Notes: generated from the letters alone by a model not told the origin. 64,000 nucleotides of DNA from Drosophila persimilis (GCF_003286085.1 NW_020825322.1:2728001-2792000), one strand, 5' to 3'. Shown: positions 39,041 to 51,883, counted from the first letter of the stretch. Numbers and translations: made by a program.

Positions 39041-39116
39041 GGGGGCAAGGAGAAGTGGTATTCCCCACTAAACGCACTCCATCCAGACCCAGATCTTACC
39101 AGTGACACAGTAGTCG

Positions 39117-39122
39117 AATAAA
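39117..39122 (+). terminator. poly(A) signal
   Basis: AATAAA, 77 nt after the stop of the Arg/Gln-rich gene. A second AATAAA follows at about 39136. Confidence 0.75.
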
Positions 39123-39920
39123 GAGCAAGCGAGCAAATAAACAGAACGAAACCAAGCCAAGTCGACGACTTCCATCTATGGGCAGTGTCCGGGTCCGGGT
39201 TGGGGTCCAGTCAGAGGTCTGCCAGTCGGGGGGGTTGCATGGAAAAATTGAAAATTCACTTTATGTCGGTCGTTTTGGTCCTGGGGAATCAACACGGAAC
39301 AGTAATTAAAACAAGTGCAGTTCACGGAGGACAGGCAGGGCCGGCCAGGCCAGGGCAGGGCTCGAGCAAAATACTCGAAGGTAGTGCTTACGCGACTCTT
39401 GAATGCCCTAAAGAAAACGAATACTTTATGAACACACTTATAGCTCGGGAAGAAAGGAACTTCCATTCAACATTTTCATTGCAATCTTATAGAGAAGATT
39501 ACAAATGTTTGAGTTTGAATGTGGGGAGATAGATGGGTTATAGATTAAACGCCAGTAGTTTCTGTATGAGCAGCTTTAATATGCCTTGAAAGAATTTATT
39601 CAGTTTGCAGTCTATGCTTCAGTTTGGCCTCTATTATACGAGCATAAATGGTCCACATCTATACTTAAAATCCAAAGATTTCCATTCAGGTTACTTCGTA
39701 TAGAACTGTAAGGTTCTGTTTTCCAGCAACTTTTGATCCCCCTTCCGCTACATCCAGTCCATCTATTGTGCATTTTTTAATCACTCCAAAGCCTCCGCTG
39801 CTCCATTCTTATCTTGCAAAAAGGAGCAAAGTTCAAAGGGAATGCAATTTCTATGATTTTGGTCTGTTGCCGTGGCCAGCCTGTCACTTTAATTGTAACT
39901 AGATTTTCGACTCGTCTGTG

Positions 39921-39940
39921 CACACACACACACACACACA
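39921..39940. repeat. CA dinucleotide microsatellite
   Basis: Ten uninterrupted CA units followed by TATATA. Confidence 0.95.
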
Positions 39941-42193
39941 TATATACTTTTTTGGGAGCCTGGACTGGGCAAGATGCTGTTGAGGAGGTCGCTTGGGGGT
40001 GCGATGTCAACGTCAGCATCAGTTACAAGAAGAAATTTGCGCGCTTGGGCCCAGCGCACTTAACACATAAAACAAACAACAACAGCAGCAGTAGAGCAGA
40101 CCAGACCCGAGCAGGACAGGGGCATGGGCAGGGGCAGGGGGCTGGGGTGGGACAGAGTTGGGGCCAGCAGGGGCCGAAGGGGTTTGGGGACGGGGCAGAT
40201 GGGGCAAAAGCTTGAGGCGGAATAGGAATAGGGTGCCTGCGAGCCAAGCGCGCGCCAAGAAAGTCATTCAAAAGTCAACCAACTTTCTTTTGAAACACGT
40301 TAAAGAGCTGGAAGCAACAACAAAAAAAAACGTATACGTATAGATGTACAGGGATGTTGGTGGGAAGAGGAAGGGGAAGTGGAAGGGGAAGGGCAGCGAC
40401 AGGAGTAGGAGGGGCATAGCTGGGGTACAGTGGGCTAAGGGTTGAAAGCGGGGCACAGTGCATAAGGGACCACGGAGGACTGTGACATCGCCCCCAACCA
40501 AAGACGCTGCTGATTTTCCTTTGTTGTTTGCATGCACACAACGAGCAGCAAGCGGATGGCTGCACTTTCTCCCCCTATCCGCCGCAGTGGGAGTGGCCAT
40601 GGATGGTGGGTAGTGGGTGGTAGGGGGTGACCCCAACCAGTGGGCTTCTACTCTCCAAGGAGCCATCAAAATGTGACGTCGTCGTCGTTGTTGGGTATCG
40701 TTGTCATGCGTTGAGCCTGCAAGTTTATCACCTCATTGTTCTTGCACGCCAAGATTCTCCCTGTCGTCGCTGTAGCTACGGCCCCATACCCCATACCCCA
40801 TACCCCACATCCCAGATCCCACATCCTGTTCCCAGTCCAGCTCCTGCTCCTGCTCCTGCTCCTACTGCAGCTCTTCGTCTTCATCCTTCTTCTGCTACTG
40901 CTATTCAACCTTCTTCCACTTTTGCTGTTGCTGTTTTGTGGTTTTATCGCTGACTGTGCCCATGCTGAGAGAGGGAACCGCAGCTGCAACTGCAGCATTA
41001 ACTGCAACAACATCAGCAATAGGATTTCGAACCGGAGCAGTATTCACCACCGCAGGATGCCACGGGACCCTTCGGAGCCACTCTCTTACAGGGAGCAGTC
41101 AGGGCAGAGGAAATGCTTGCGGTGGCCCAGGACAATGGCCAACTCATAAACTGTTCCCGCTGAATCAACTGGAACGAGAGCTGCGGAGCAGACTGTACTA
41201 GTGGAACCTGGTTAACAGCGAAACAATTTTCGGTCAATTAGCATTGATTAACACTAAGTGGAAGTGCAGACCCCTTTTTTGAAAGCTGTGCTGAAAAATC
41301 GATCAATGTGTCCAATCAGAGTTTAAATAAGTACCTTTTATCGTCGCTGTCCTATTCACTGTTCCTAGTTTGTACAGAAGGGTATCAATAATAGTTTGCA
41401 AAAGGGCTGGTAGTTTTGGACTTGGTGGAAAAGAAAGACCAAATGAGCTTACCGAATGACAGACTATCTATTATATTTATGTTAATATTTTGATGTCGCA
41501 CTTGCCAAGAGAAAAAACAAAACGGTGATGAGAGAAAAACAAAGAAAGTATGACAAATATTCTAGCTCTCTTTCACTCTCTCTTACCACCAGCAAATTAG
41601 CATCCTGATGTTACATCACGCTCACTCCGCTGGGAGCGCTCACTGATCGGGGAAGTGTGTGACGGAGAGGGAGAGAATAGCACTCCTCGTGCAAGGCTAT
41701 TCCCCTGGTTGTTTCATAAGAAAGCCTAATCAAAATTTTCTCCAATTTGTAAGTCATCTCTTCTAAAACTGCATAAAAAGAGTTCGATAAAATTCAATAG
41801 TTGGCTCAGAAATGTGGTGAACGGCTTAAATCAGTCCCAGTGACCACCCAGCTCCTGGTCGATGTGCAACATAAATATTTAATATAAATCTGAGGTATAT
41901 ATATAAATATAGTATGACTGGTAAGCATATTTCTAAGGATTCCAACCTACACATGTGTGTGGAAGACATGCATAGAATGTATAAAGGAGTTCCAGCAATG
42001 CCTTGCCAAACACTTCGGGCATTAATAAATTGACAGCACTTACGAGCAATCTCTCTGACATTCTCCAGGGCTTCCATCTGCATGTTTGAGTGCATTTCTT
42101 TTACCTAACATTCATGTAGCTGACATTTCTCATTAGCCAATGCAGCTTCTTGCCCCTTCTTGGGGTCTGTCTCGACATTTTGGGGAAGCCAAA

Positions 42194-42269
42194 TGGGAGT
42201 GGGAATGAGAATGGGAGTGGGAGTGGCAGTGGCAGTGGTAGTGGTAGTGGTAGTGATAGTGTTAGTGGG
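42194..42269. repeat. degenerate GGGAGT/GGTAGT tract
   Basis: Imperfect hexamer units grade from GGGAGT through GGCAGT to GGTAGT. Confidence 0.85.
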
Positions 42270-42893
42270 ATTTGGGGAAACTCGAGCACTTCCCGTTGAC
42301 CCTCATCTACTTTCGAGGGAGGCTATGGCAAAGTGAGTTGCAACTAATTTCAGTTTAATTTGTGTCAGTCTCCCGCTTCCTTGCTGCTGCTTCCTTGCTG
42401 CTTCTTCTTGGTTCTTTTCACACTTTCCCCGTTACTTATTATCCTTGAGCGACGTGTAAATGCTGCTAATGACGACGTCAAAAGAAGCCGCCATAAGCAG
42501 GAGATACAAAAGACTTCCTTGAGACCCGCTCCCACATTTTCATTCCCATCCATTTTCGGCGAGAAGAAGCCGGACGAAGAGAAGGAGGAGGAGCAGGAGG
42601 AGGAGCATCTTTAACGAGTTCCGTGTTTAATTTGGCGGATTTATTATTTTAATTTGCGCACATTTCACGTTTCGTTTCATTCCGTTTCGTATCTTTTCTG
42701 ACGAAGAGCCGGATGAATTTCGATTTCGATTCCATAATTAGAGGGGCCTACGGACCAAGCGACCTTCGACCTTGGCGCACATTTTAAATTTGCAAGTTGC
42801 CAATGGCAACCCAGCTCCTCTCCTCTGGCTCGAGACCCCTGGCATTAATGACATTAATGCGCTTATTTTCATGTTAATTACCAGCAGACACAG

Positions 42894-42917
42894 ACCAGGA
42901 CCAGGACCAGGACCAGG
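42894..42917. repeat. ACCAGG hexamer repeat
   Basis: Four exact copies. Confidence 0.95.
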
Positions 42918-43116
42918 ACCCGACTTATCAAAGTATATGTATCCCTATATAGATATATATATTTTTTTGAGGCACCCCCCGTTGAGCCGCCAGCGGGTTT
43001 TTGGCTCAGGCTCAGGCCTGACCCGAGACCTGGCACTTGGTAAGATTTTTGCGTGGTGATTTAAATAATTGACAGATTTTTGCGTCGAGCGCCGTTGGGT
43101 GTCTTTGTGTACATAG

Positions 43117-43178
43117 CAGCATCCCCGCAGCATCCCCGCAGCATCCCCGCAGCATCCCCGCAGCATCCCCGCAGCATC
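43117..43178. repeat. 11-bp minisatellite
   Basis: Five exact tandem copies of CAGCATCCCCG (43117-43171), then a partial unit CAGCATC. The odd unit length rules out an in-frame coding repeat. The perfect identity suggests recent expansion. Confidence 0.97.
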
Positions 43179-45166
43179 TGCAGGAGGTCAATTGAATGAT
43201 ACTCCTCTGTGCCAGATGTGCTTCTGCCCTGCCCCGCCCAGCCCTGTCCTGCCCAGCCCAGCCGAAAACCATCAGCCGCAAGTTCCTTTTGTTCATTGCG
43301 ACTGTTAAACAGTTTTATCTTTATGCGATTATGTCTGCTTGTCCCCGACTCCCGGCTCCCGGCTCCCGAATCTCACTCTACGGCCTCATCTCCGCCCTCG
43401 AATCTAATGCGTGGTCGTGCCCCAGCGAGGGGCAACGAACGACCAACTCTTTGCCCAAAGGATTTGTGTTTAACAAAGTTAAGTAGAAGACGTGCTCAGG
43501 CACGTTCCACACCCCCACCGTAGTCCCAGTGCCAGCGCCAGTGCCAGTGCCAGCCCAAGTCGCATCCCACTTGCCCAGTGTTCTACATTTGTGCGCTGTC
43601 AATATTGGTGGATGCCACTCGAAACTTTATACAATGGCTGGGTATATTTGAAAAACTGACAGATTCATTTGATAGAACAGCAGGGACAAGATGAGCTATG
43701 GAATGCATCCCTTTGCATCCCGAGATGCCTCGATTGTGCGGTTGGTTTCTGCTCTCAATATTTCCATTTCCAGTTAACGAATTTTTAGGAGACCAATGTC
43801 CATTAATTGTGCTTTTCATTTTTCAATTATGTCGCTCCCATTGTTCCGCTGTTTAAGTTCCCATTCTCGTTCCCATTCACATTCTAATTCGTTATTCACT
43901 TTCCGCCTCCAACATGTGGGAGCATCCCATCCCATCCCATACAAACACACTCAACCATCATAATCTTTGACACTCTTGTCCCCAGCTCCGTCCAGCATCC
44001 GTGGACGGCCTATTTCTTTCTCAGGTGAATCTTTCAATCTTACTGCGGGGTTTTCAAGCCCTAAAATTGGCTTTTTAGAGGGAGTTGAGAGTCGTGGCTG
44101 ACTGCGGACCGGAAATAAAATATCTTGTGCTAATTTTGTCACGACCTCGCCACCGTACGTTCGGATTCATGATTCAAGCATCCCCTCCCACTGGGAGGCA
44201 AGCAACTTTTTGTCAGTTGTTTTAACATGGCCGTGGGGCAAGAAGAGACGTCGCAGCATCAGTCGATGTGGCAAGCAGCCAGGAAGCAAGGGGACTTTTG
44301 TTTTATCAGAAGTCAGTTAGTAGCGAAAAACTTTTTAAACGTTTTCGAAACAAGTTGAAATTTAAATAAACCTTTCCAATTTTTTGACGATGCCATTAGC
44401 CCAGCAACTTTCCTACCCTTCCTCCAACCTACATCCTGCACTTCTCATTCCACGGTATGAAAGCCAAGTTTAGACAACAAAATCGCCAGAGAAGAAGCAA
44501 ACTTTTCCGGCTCTATCCCTTTTCTCTCGTGCCAGAGAGAATCGTAAGAAAGTCGGTGAGAGACTGAAGAAAAAACTGAGAAATATATCCCTACCCCCTT
44601 CTTACCACTATAGCCACCCACTCACCCATTCATGTCCCTTCAGCCCCATAAAATCGACTTAAATTTTTATTGCGACAAAGAACTCTTCGGGCGAAAAGTG
44701 AAAAGAAAATCGTCAGGGCCAAAGTGCAGTCTCTGGATGGGCGATGGGAGGCACTGGAGTGCGGAAGTGGTGTCAGGGGTTAGGGCGGTGGTTCAGCGGT
44801 TTCTAAGTGCAGCCGAAGTCGAAAGCGCCGAAATCGCATTATTGCATAACATTTTTTCCGCCATATTCGCTATTTGCTCTCACTCTCTATCTATGTACTA
44901 TACATACGTTGGTTTTTTATCTCATCTTTCCTGAAAATCGTTCCATTTGTTCGTGTAATATACATTTTTTGTATACCCTTGCAAAAGTCGTTTAAATTAT
45001 GATGAAATGCTTCCAATATATACCTCCAAAGAGTTGCCTGTGCGTCCAGACCATTCCTCTGGTTCCACGCAATATAAGAACCACATAGGTTTAGGTCAGA
45101 TCACTTCATCAATGTTTTTATGAAGTAGACCTCATCAAAAGAGGTCTTTCCAAAGATTCTCCTACT

Positions 45167-45273
45167 ATAGGACTCTCTTCGCTCGTGAACCAACCCCCGG
45201 CTCACTCGCTTCGCTCGCTGGCGTCGATATGAGTAAAATATCGGACGACTACCAAACACTTTTTTATAAAATA
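45167..45273. repeat. dispersed repeat fragment, copy 2
   Basis: Counterpart of 4938-5043. Shared landmarks are CCAACCCCCGGCTCACTCGC, then GATATGAGTAAAATATCGGA, then TTTTTTATA and ATAGACTAG. Sequence from about 44972 (TATACCCTTGC) may belong to the same element. No transposase-like frame is present. Confidence 0.55.
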
Positions 45274-45831
45274 GACTAGAGAGCTACGCTCTATAGTAAC
45301 AATAGCGTATCAAAGGCTGAGTTTCTCGAAGATTGCTGCATCTGTCCCTGCCCAAAACAACCGTTTTTTTCTTAATTGGCCTAGCGCCGGAAAGTATGCA
45401 GTTCTAAAATATTTTCTATAATATTTTCGCTGGCTCTAGTCTCAACCGTTTCCCCCTCATTCTAAAAGCTGCACAAAGAAGTGGAGAAAAAACATGGAGA
45501 TAGAGAAAAGAAAGAAGCAGAATCAAAGGCTAGAAAGATAGATACACACATACATACATACGTGTAGAGACAGAGAAAAGCCAAAAAGCGGCAAGCGGCA
45601 AGTTCAAAAAGAGCTCAACAACGACAACGACGACGGCGACGAACCGAACGAGCAACGAACGACAGACAGCAACAAAATAATAAAAAAGCTAACTTTTTTG
45701 CCAAGTTGACTTTGACACATTGGGCCAACACAAACACACGGGGGCTAAGACAGCCACAAACAGTCTGACAAAGACAGAGACAGAAATGGCGACAGAGTCG
45801 GGGACGGAGACGGACATGGTCATACGGAAAA

Positions 45832-45835
<4 letters not shown>

Positions 45836-45866
<31 letters not shown>
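45836..45866. repeat. AG dinucleotide microsatellite
   Basis: About 15 uninterrupted AG units inside a purine-rich tract. Confidence 0.95.
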
Positions 45867-45868
<2 letters not shown>

Positions 45869-47635
45869 GAGAGAGACACAGTTTGAACTCTTCTACCATG
45901 AAAATGGCATAACAAAATTGCCAACTCTCGCAAGAAGTGCAACAAAATACTTATTTGTCTTGCACGAAATAAAATGAAATGAAATGAATAAGAAATTCTA
46001 GAAAATTCATAGAAATATGAACGGGTCTATATGCATATGGCTTATACGAGTATTGCCTCCGATTTAGGCCAAACTGCCAAAGAGTATATTTGCAGATTGG
46101 GAAGCAGAGCAGGAGAGTATGAGATGGTAACGCCAGAAGTGTGACATATGTATATGGAAATATTTTCTTAGTGGAAGTCATGGCTACTTGCACAAAAACT
46201 TTTAGAGTAATCTGTGAGACATGGGAATGACAAAATTATGAATATTTGACGCACTTTCGGCTCAAATTTCACACTGTATGAACTAAATGGTAGTTGAGTT
46301 TACTTTCTGAATACTTTCTTAGCTATATTCAAATTAATCAGAACGTTTTTTCGCATCAAATCGGATAAACTAGAAAATCTTCTAGAAAATAATTCTCTCA
46401 AGGTGTAATAAATGCAGTTATTCAAAAAGCTTTCATGACTATTTGATCTATTTAGCATAGTCTCTCATTCAATCTTCTAATTTCTAGCTCGGATTTTCCT
46501 TGGGCCTATACACATGTACATATTTACATATTTTTACCAGAGAAGAGTCGTGTCTACGTGACATGCCCAATCAGTTCGAATAATGATGACTATCTTGCCA
46601 AGTCGAAGAATCAACATGCTTCATTGCTAGGGGTTCTTCAAGGAAAATGAAAAGTTCCCTTATATTTTCGAAACTTATTTTTAAATTTAAAATTTTTCTA
46701 GAGAACATTTCTCCAACAACTTATTTGGAAGAATACAGGGAATTTCCGTTTGAAATCCAAGCTTGTATAATGGTTGAATAAAGCAGTTGAATAATAACCA
46801 GCAGAATACATAATTAAAACTAAAAAAACCAAATCCGATTAGGTACTGGTAAATACGATATCTGCAAAAAATCTTCGCTTTTTTGATATAATTAAAGCCT
46901 TGACAGAAAACCCTAGTTCTCATGAGCTCCAGTAACGACAAGAGACAAAGGCAAACATTGAAATAGATAGAAAAGACTTCGAGTCTGTTAGGTGCAAAAC
47001 ACTGCAAGACACTGTTGGTAAATATGGTGTAGAAAAGTTAACTTTTGATTATCGATTTGCAGAAAGACAACAAATATTGTCCCTTCATTAATGTATAAAT
47101 AATAACCGCCTCCTGTTACTGTGTCATACAGTTCCAGTCATATCAGCAGAGGCTGAAAAACTATTTAAGTAAAAAATAAACAAAAAAGCAGCATCAGATT
47201 TAGATTAAAAAAAATTCTTGCAATCGGTAAATACTGTCACAGTGGATCTCAGAAAGTGGGCAGAATTCGAACCATAATAGTGTTTGGAGGTTTCCAGTTT
47301 GTACAGTGGTGGTGGGACACACATACGAGTATGTATACATAAATGGAATGAATACTGCTTAAGTGATTCCACTCACACCCACCGAAAAAGAGAATATCCC
47401 CTCCAAACTGATCCCATTAATTTGGCTTATCCGAGGCACGTGTAATTAACATCAGCTCGAGCCAAACTAATAAGCCAGCCAGTCAGCCAAGGAAGAAGGC
47501 CAGTAAAAAAAAGAAGAAGTAGAAGAAGCCCAGCCCACAGTCAAGGCAGAAGCGAAAAGAGCCAAGAACAAGTCGAAGCGAAGCGAGATTAATGGATTTA
47601 ATCGCGATGAAAGCGCGAAATTTTCTGCAAACTGT

Positions 47636-47664
47636 GATAAGCGGCAGCGATAACCGACGGATAA
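47636..47664. promoter_or_regulatory. cluster of three GATA sites
   Basis: GATAAG at 47636, GATAA at 47649 and GATAA at 47660 lie in 29 bp, all in the same orientation. They sit 70-100 bp upstream of the TATA box of the next gene. In Drosophila such sites bind GATA factors (serpent, GATAe, pannier) that drive fat-body, midgut and other tissue-specific genes. Which factor acts here is not visible. Confidence 0.5.
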
Positions 47665-47732
47665 ATTGAGCCTCATTAGGGCTGGGCGCTGGTCGCTGGT
47701 TGCTGGTCGAACTGGAGCAGCCGCTGTTAGCC

Positions 47733-47770
47733 TATAAAAGCGCCACCCTGTCCACCGAACGTGCACAGTC
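47733..47770 (+). promoter_or_regulatory. TATA/Inr core promoter of the Gly/Asn-rich secreted gene
   Basis: TATAAAA at 47733-47739. The Inr-like GCACAGTCACTT, with +1 near 47765, is about 32 bp downstream. The leader is about 70 nt. Confidence 0.75.
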
Positions 47771-47834
47771 ACTTGAAAGACAAACTCTTCACTTCAAGCA
47801 CAGACAATTCAGTCAGAAAGTTCCCTCAACGAAT

Positions 47835-48908
47835 ATGTATCTCCAGAAGAGTCTTCTTCTGCTCGTGGCGACTGTGCTGAGTGCGCACAGCATATGGGCC
47901 AGGAGCGCAGCACCCAGGCAGGCATATGGCTACAGCATGCCTCTGTGGCAGTTCCAGTTCCCCGAGAAGCCTCCGACCAGCCAGGACCATCCCAACGAAG
48001 CCCCGGAGCCCCGACTCATTGGAAATGTGGATGTGGGATTTGAGGATGATTTGGTGGCTGATCAACAGCTGCAACAGCTACTTCTTCTGTCGCCCGGCCT
48101 GAGTCCAGCCCAGTTCCTGCAACGCTATCAGCCCCGGAGTCAGAGCGACGTTAATGGCGGCCGCTCATGGCTGGGCCACTTTAATGGCAAAAATGGTGGC
48201 AATAGCGGTGGCACCACATTCGTTGTAATAACACCTGGTACTATTCCAAATATCACCAATACCAATAACAACGTCATAAACAACACGGCTACCAATCCGG
48301 CCGCTGCTACAACGGGGGGCACCCGCATTGGAGAGTTCATTCGCAGCCCGATCGCATATCCGGCCAGCACGTACTTCCGCACGCGCCAGGACGAGGCGTC
48401 CTCTCTGCCATACTCCTCCGGCCTGTATGGCTGGAATGAGGCTGCTCTCTATGGGTCAGCCTTGGATGGACGTCTAGGAGGAGGTTTGGACGGAGGATTG
48501 GCTGGAGGTTTCAGCGGCTTGTCTACTGGATTTGGCAGTGGCGTTCCACTAGTGCCCATTACCATTGGCAACGAGGTACGCTACGTGCCACTCAACCTGC
48601 GCATGTTCCGCCAGCTGGCCAGCATCCCCATCAGAGAGAACGAGGAGCGGGAGCGGGAGCAGGAGCGGGAGCAGGAGCGAGAGCGGGAGCAGGAGCGGCC
48701 TATCGTAGAGGATCTATCCGTGCCAATGGCTGACGATTCCGAGCCCGAGGACCTCATTGAGACGCTGACCAATGGCGCTAGTGACACCCCATCGATGGCA
48801 CCATCGGGCTTTGGCCGCTTGGGCCAGCGGCTGAGGCAGCGTCCCATAATGAGGCGGAAGCAGCTGCAGAGCTTTGCCCAGAATATTCGTCGAGTGCAGT
48901 ATCTTTGA
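47835..48908 (+). CDS. secreted Gly/Asn-rich protein, unknown family
   Basis: A 357-aa single-exon protein. ATG 47835 is chosen because it is the first ATG after the predicted start site and opens a clear signal peptide (SLLLLVATVLSAHSIW, cleavage near residue 22). An upstream in-frame start at 47700 would precede the TATA box. The mature region has a Pro-rich N-terminus, a Leu/Gln helix (DQQLQQLLLL), a Gly/Asn-rich part with TTFVVITPGTIPNITNTNN, and a Gly-rich hinge (LDGRLGGGLDGGLAGGF). The ordered motif EVRYVPLNLRMFRQLASIP is followed by an Arg/Glu/Gln tract encoded by a GAGCGGGAGCAG repeat, and the C-terminus is basic. There are no cysteines in the mature chain. Composition fits a structural secreted protein of matrix, cuticle or eggshell type. 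Three GATA sites upstream suggest tissue-restricted expression. I cannot name it. Confidence 0.9.
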   Translation: MYLQKSLLLLVATVLSAHSIWARSAAPRQAYGYSMPLWQFQFPEKPPTSQDHPNEAPEPRLIGNVDVGFEDDLVADQQLQQLLLLSPGLSPAQFLQRYQPRSQSDVNGGRSWLGHFNGKNGGNSGGTTFVVITPGTIPNITNTNNNVINNTATNPAAATTGGTRIGEFIRSPIAYPASTYFRTRQDEASSLPYSSGLYGWNEAALYGSALDGRLGGGLDGGLAGGFSGLSTGFGSGVPLVPITIGNEVRYVPLNLRMFRQLASIPIRENEEREREQEREQEREREQERPIVEDLSVPMADDSEPEDLIETLTNGASDTPSMAPSGFGRLGQRLRQRPIMRRKQLQSFAQNIRRVQYL

Positions 48909-49021
48909 GGCGGAACTCGGCACTCGGCACTCGGACCCCGGAACTCTGGAAATGACTTTTACTATCTAAGCACTTTTTTTTTTATAAATTCGAAATCAAA
49001 TGTAAAAGAATACGTAATCGA

Positions 49022-49027
49022 AATAAA
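49022..49027 (+). terminator. poly(A) signal
   Basis: AATAAA, 114 nt after the stop of the Gly/Asn-rich gene. Confidence 0.75.
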
Positions 49028-51822
49028 ACTAGATCATCTTCTTCTGGACTACACAGAAAATTGTATTTATAATAGCAGAACTTTAATTGGAATTACAGCA
49101 GCTCTACGGATAGTTTATTTATCATAGCTGCCAAAATCTATAATCAGTTTTAGATAACTATATCTCGTTCGAACAAGCTCCGTCTTAATTTAAATAAAAA
49201 AAGAACAAGCGAAAAATAAAGAAGTGCAATGCAAAACTTTTTTATACAAACGAAACTCTTCATCTTTATCTTCGGCTACGTCTATGTCTTTTTCTACTCC
49301 TGCGCCCAATAATATTAAGTTGATAAGTTTTTCCATTGCCCGGATGGAAAACTTTTCAATTTGTGAGGAGTTTTGCTTATTAGCCATAAACATTTTACAT
49401 GCTCCCAGGCTAAAACTTTCAGCCAACAGCCAAAGTCAGACGCCAAGGCACAGACCCAGACCTAGACTCAGACTCAGAAAAAGTGGAAGCCTTCTTCCAA
49501 GCGATTGTCCAATGAAATAGATGCGTAAAGTAGATCAACTTTAATTTGCTCTAAAAACAATTCAATCACTCAACAAAGCTAAAGGGAGATGGAGATGGAG
49601 GGACGAGTGCAGTCGAGTGCCAGACTGTCAAATTATCTGGCAAATGTTTGCGGGGAGATTGAGGAGGCCTGGGCAAATGAAGAATTTCCAAATAGAAAAT
49701 AGCAAATGGAAATGAAAATGAAAATGGGAAAATGGGGGAAATGGCAAACGAAGGCAGGCGGCTGCTTCCACTTAGTTTTCCACTCCTGGGTGTACCTCTG
49801 GGTCGCCCCCTGACTGACCCCCTTTTGGGGATGTGTCTAATTGATGGCAACATTCTTACGCAATGCCTGGTTTCTAAGCTGTCTGTCTCTGTCTCTATCT
49901 CTGGTCCTGTCCCTGTCCCTGTGTCAATAATACAAACAGAGAGATCCCTCCAGCCGCTATAGTCGTTATACTCCTGCGGCAGGCAACAACCAAACCAAAG
50001 TGAGACACAATAACAAATTAAATAAATATAAGAAGCTTTTAAGTTAATAGAAAATTCTATAATTGAATTTTGTGCCAAACATCAGCATCCTCTGACCCAC
50101 AAGCAGAGCAGAACCAGGACACTCGTAGATATATTTAATCAGAAATGCAAGCAAAATAATAACTGGAGATTGAACTGAATTGCTCAAAAATAACAGACAC
50201 AAAGACACATTTTAACAGAGCAGAGCATATTAAATTATTGATTACATTTGGGTTGGGATATGGTGAAGAAACTTAAGAATACATACGTATGCTATGTACA
50301 TCAAAAGGAAAATGGAAAATATGCTAAATATACATAAACATTTGAGTGCAATTTTAATTGGCATTTTAAATTTCTTTTAAGCATACTTTTGCTTGTAAAT
50401 GTATTTTAAAAACTGTCTCTATCGAATAGCTTATATAAGCATTACATCTTCCAAAGCAAAAGTTAATCTGATAATTGAAAAGAGCCTCTTTATGACCTTT
50501 TCGTCAAATCAAAATACATTCAGGGAACATATGCAAATTTCAGTTAATTACAAGTTGAAGAAGAAAGCGAAAGGCGGAAGGCGGCGACAATTGGAGCCTT
50601 TTAGGTGAAATAATAAAAGCATTTTCCGATGGCAATTGAAAATAGAAAATCCCCCGTACTCGTACCCCACAGACGCACTTGACCCATAGATACTCGTACT
50701 CGGACGAGTAAGTATACGTATTCCGACTGTGGCAGACCGCAAGTGTTAAAGCAAAAATAATAATAATGATAACAGCAAATATCCGACGAGGAGTTTAAGG
50801 AACGTCGAGCTATTGACACAACACTTTGGATGATTACAGAAAAACATTTTGCGACTTGGGTGTTAAAGTTGAAAGCTGCTCGACACGAACAGACAGATAC
50901 AGACACACGTAGTAGTAGTAGAAGTATTAGTAGTAGTAGTAGTAGTAGTAGTCGGAGCCCCCAAGTATCTGAGTATCTCAGGGATCTTTATACTTGTCAG
51001 AACTGTATTTGTGCGAGTGCGAGTGCGTGCGAGTTTGAGTGTGAGAGAGTGTGGGAGAGTAAGAGTAAGTTCTGTGGGAAACACTTTTCAAGATTAAAAC
51101 AAAAAGATTTAAGTGAATTATGTTAAAGTTATTTGCCTTGTGCGTCTCACGCACTCAGCTCCACACTCAGCAGCATGCGAGAGCCACATAGCCACATTGC
51201 CACAGATACGGATACTCATGCTCACTCTCGTACTCGGTGCTGGGCCTCAGATACAGATACTGCCACGGATACAGTAAGTGAGATTGTGAGACCGAAACTC
51301 GGACAGAGACTGAGACTGGTCATGTAACATAAATATGTGCATAAAAATATATATGTATGTAGATAGCTCTTGTCAGGCTACAGCCAGGCTATAGCCTGGC
51401 AGGGGTCTGCTATGGAGGCTGGAACACAAATTCGTTTATTTATTTATACAGTACGAATATACAGAGCAATGTTTTCCTCCCTGCTGCCCTGCCTGTCCCG
51501 AGTAGTATCTTTGAGATACGCTTGCACGAGTTTTTCCATTTGCCCGCCACAGATTTATGTGAAAACGCATGTTTATTGTCGAGTTTATTAGATTTGATTT
51601 ACTACACACACACAGAAGCAAAAAATATATAGATATTCGTAAATAATTCTACCAGAGAGAACTTTCACTTCGGCATCTGATAGATACATGACAGGCAGGC
51701 CCAACCTAGACACTGATACCGACTTCCCGTTCTATCTTTTATAATGATTGCATGTCAGCATCATCATCGTCATCATCATCACGCAAGGCGGGTGAAATTT
51801 TTTAATTGCACTCTGAGGTTCC
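49028..51822. other. intergenic, non-coding
   Basis: I see no gene. There is an AGT microsatellite at 50911-50952, degenerate TCGTACTC/GATAC tracts near 50640-50720 and 51195-51270, and AT-rich sequence. Frames such as 49566-50078 on the minus strand show no protein features. Confidence 0.55.
50911..50952. repeat. AGT trinucleotide microsatellite
   Basis: AGT units with one AGAAGTATT interruption. Confidence 0.95.
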
Positions 51823-51826
51823 AACT

Positions 51827-51866
51827 TATAAGAGGAGACGTCTCCATAGATGGGGCAAACATTGTG
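51827..51866 (+). promoter_or_regulatory. TATA-type core promoter of the Thr/Lys-rich secreted gene
   Basis: TATAAG at 51827-51832, with a likely start near the CATTG at 51860-51864, about 34 bp downstream. The leader is only about 23 nt. Confidence 0.6.
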
Positions 51867-51883
51867 CCAGGAAATCTCGCAGC

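Larger units (their letters stand above)
39123..47635. other. gene-poor region
   Basis: I find no supportable gene in about 8.5 kb. Contents are CA, ACCAGG, CAGCATCCCCG and AG tandem repeats, a degenerate GGGAGT/GGTAGT tract, and a dispersed repeat copy at 45167-45273 with flanking repeat-like sequence from about 44972. A 60-codon minus-strand open stretch near 40900-41090 (Ala/Val then Gln-rich) lacks a start and is probably a repeat translation. Confidence 0.55.

Noticed and set aside
40900..41090. 60-codon minus-strand open stretch, Ala/Val-rich then Gln/Lys-rich
   Set aside because: There is no start codon or clear acceptor, and the composition follows from CTG/CAA-type repeats.
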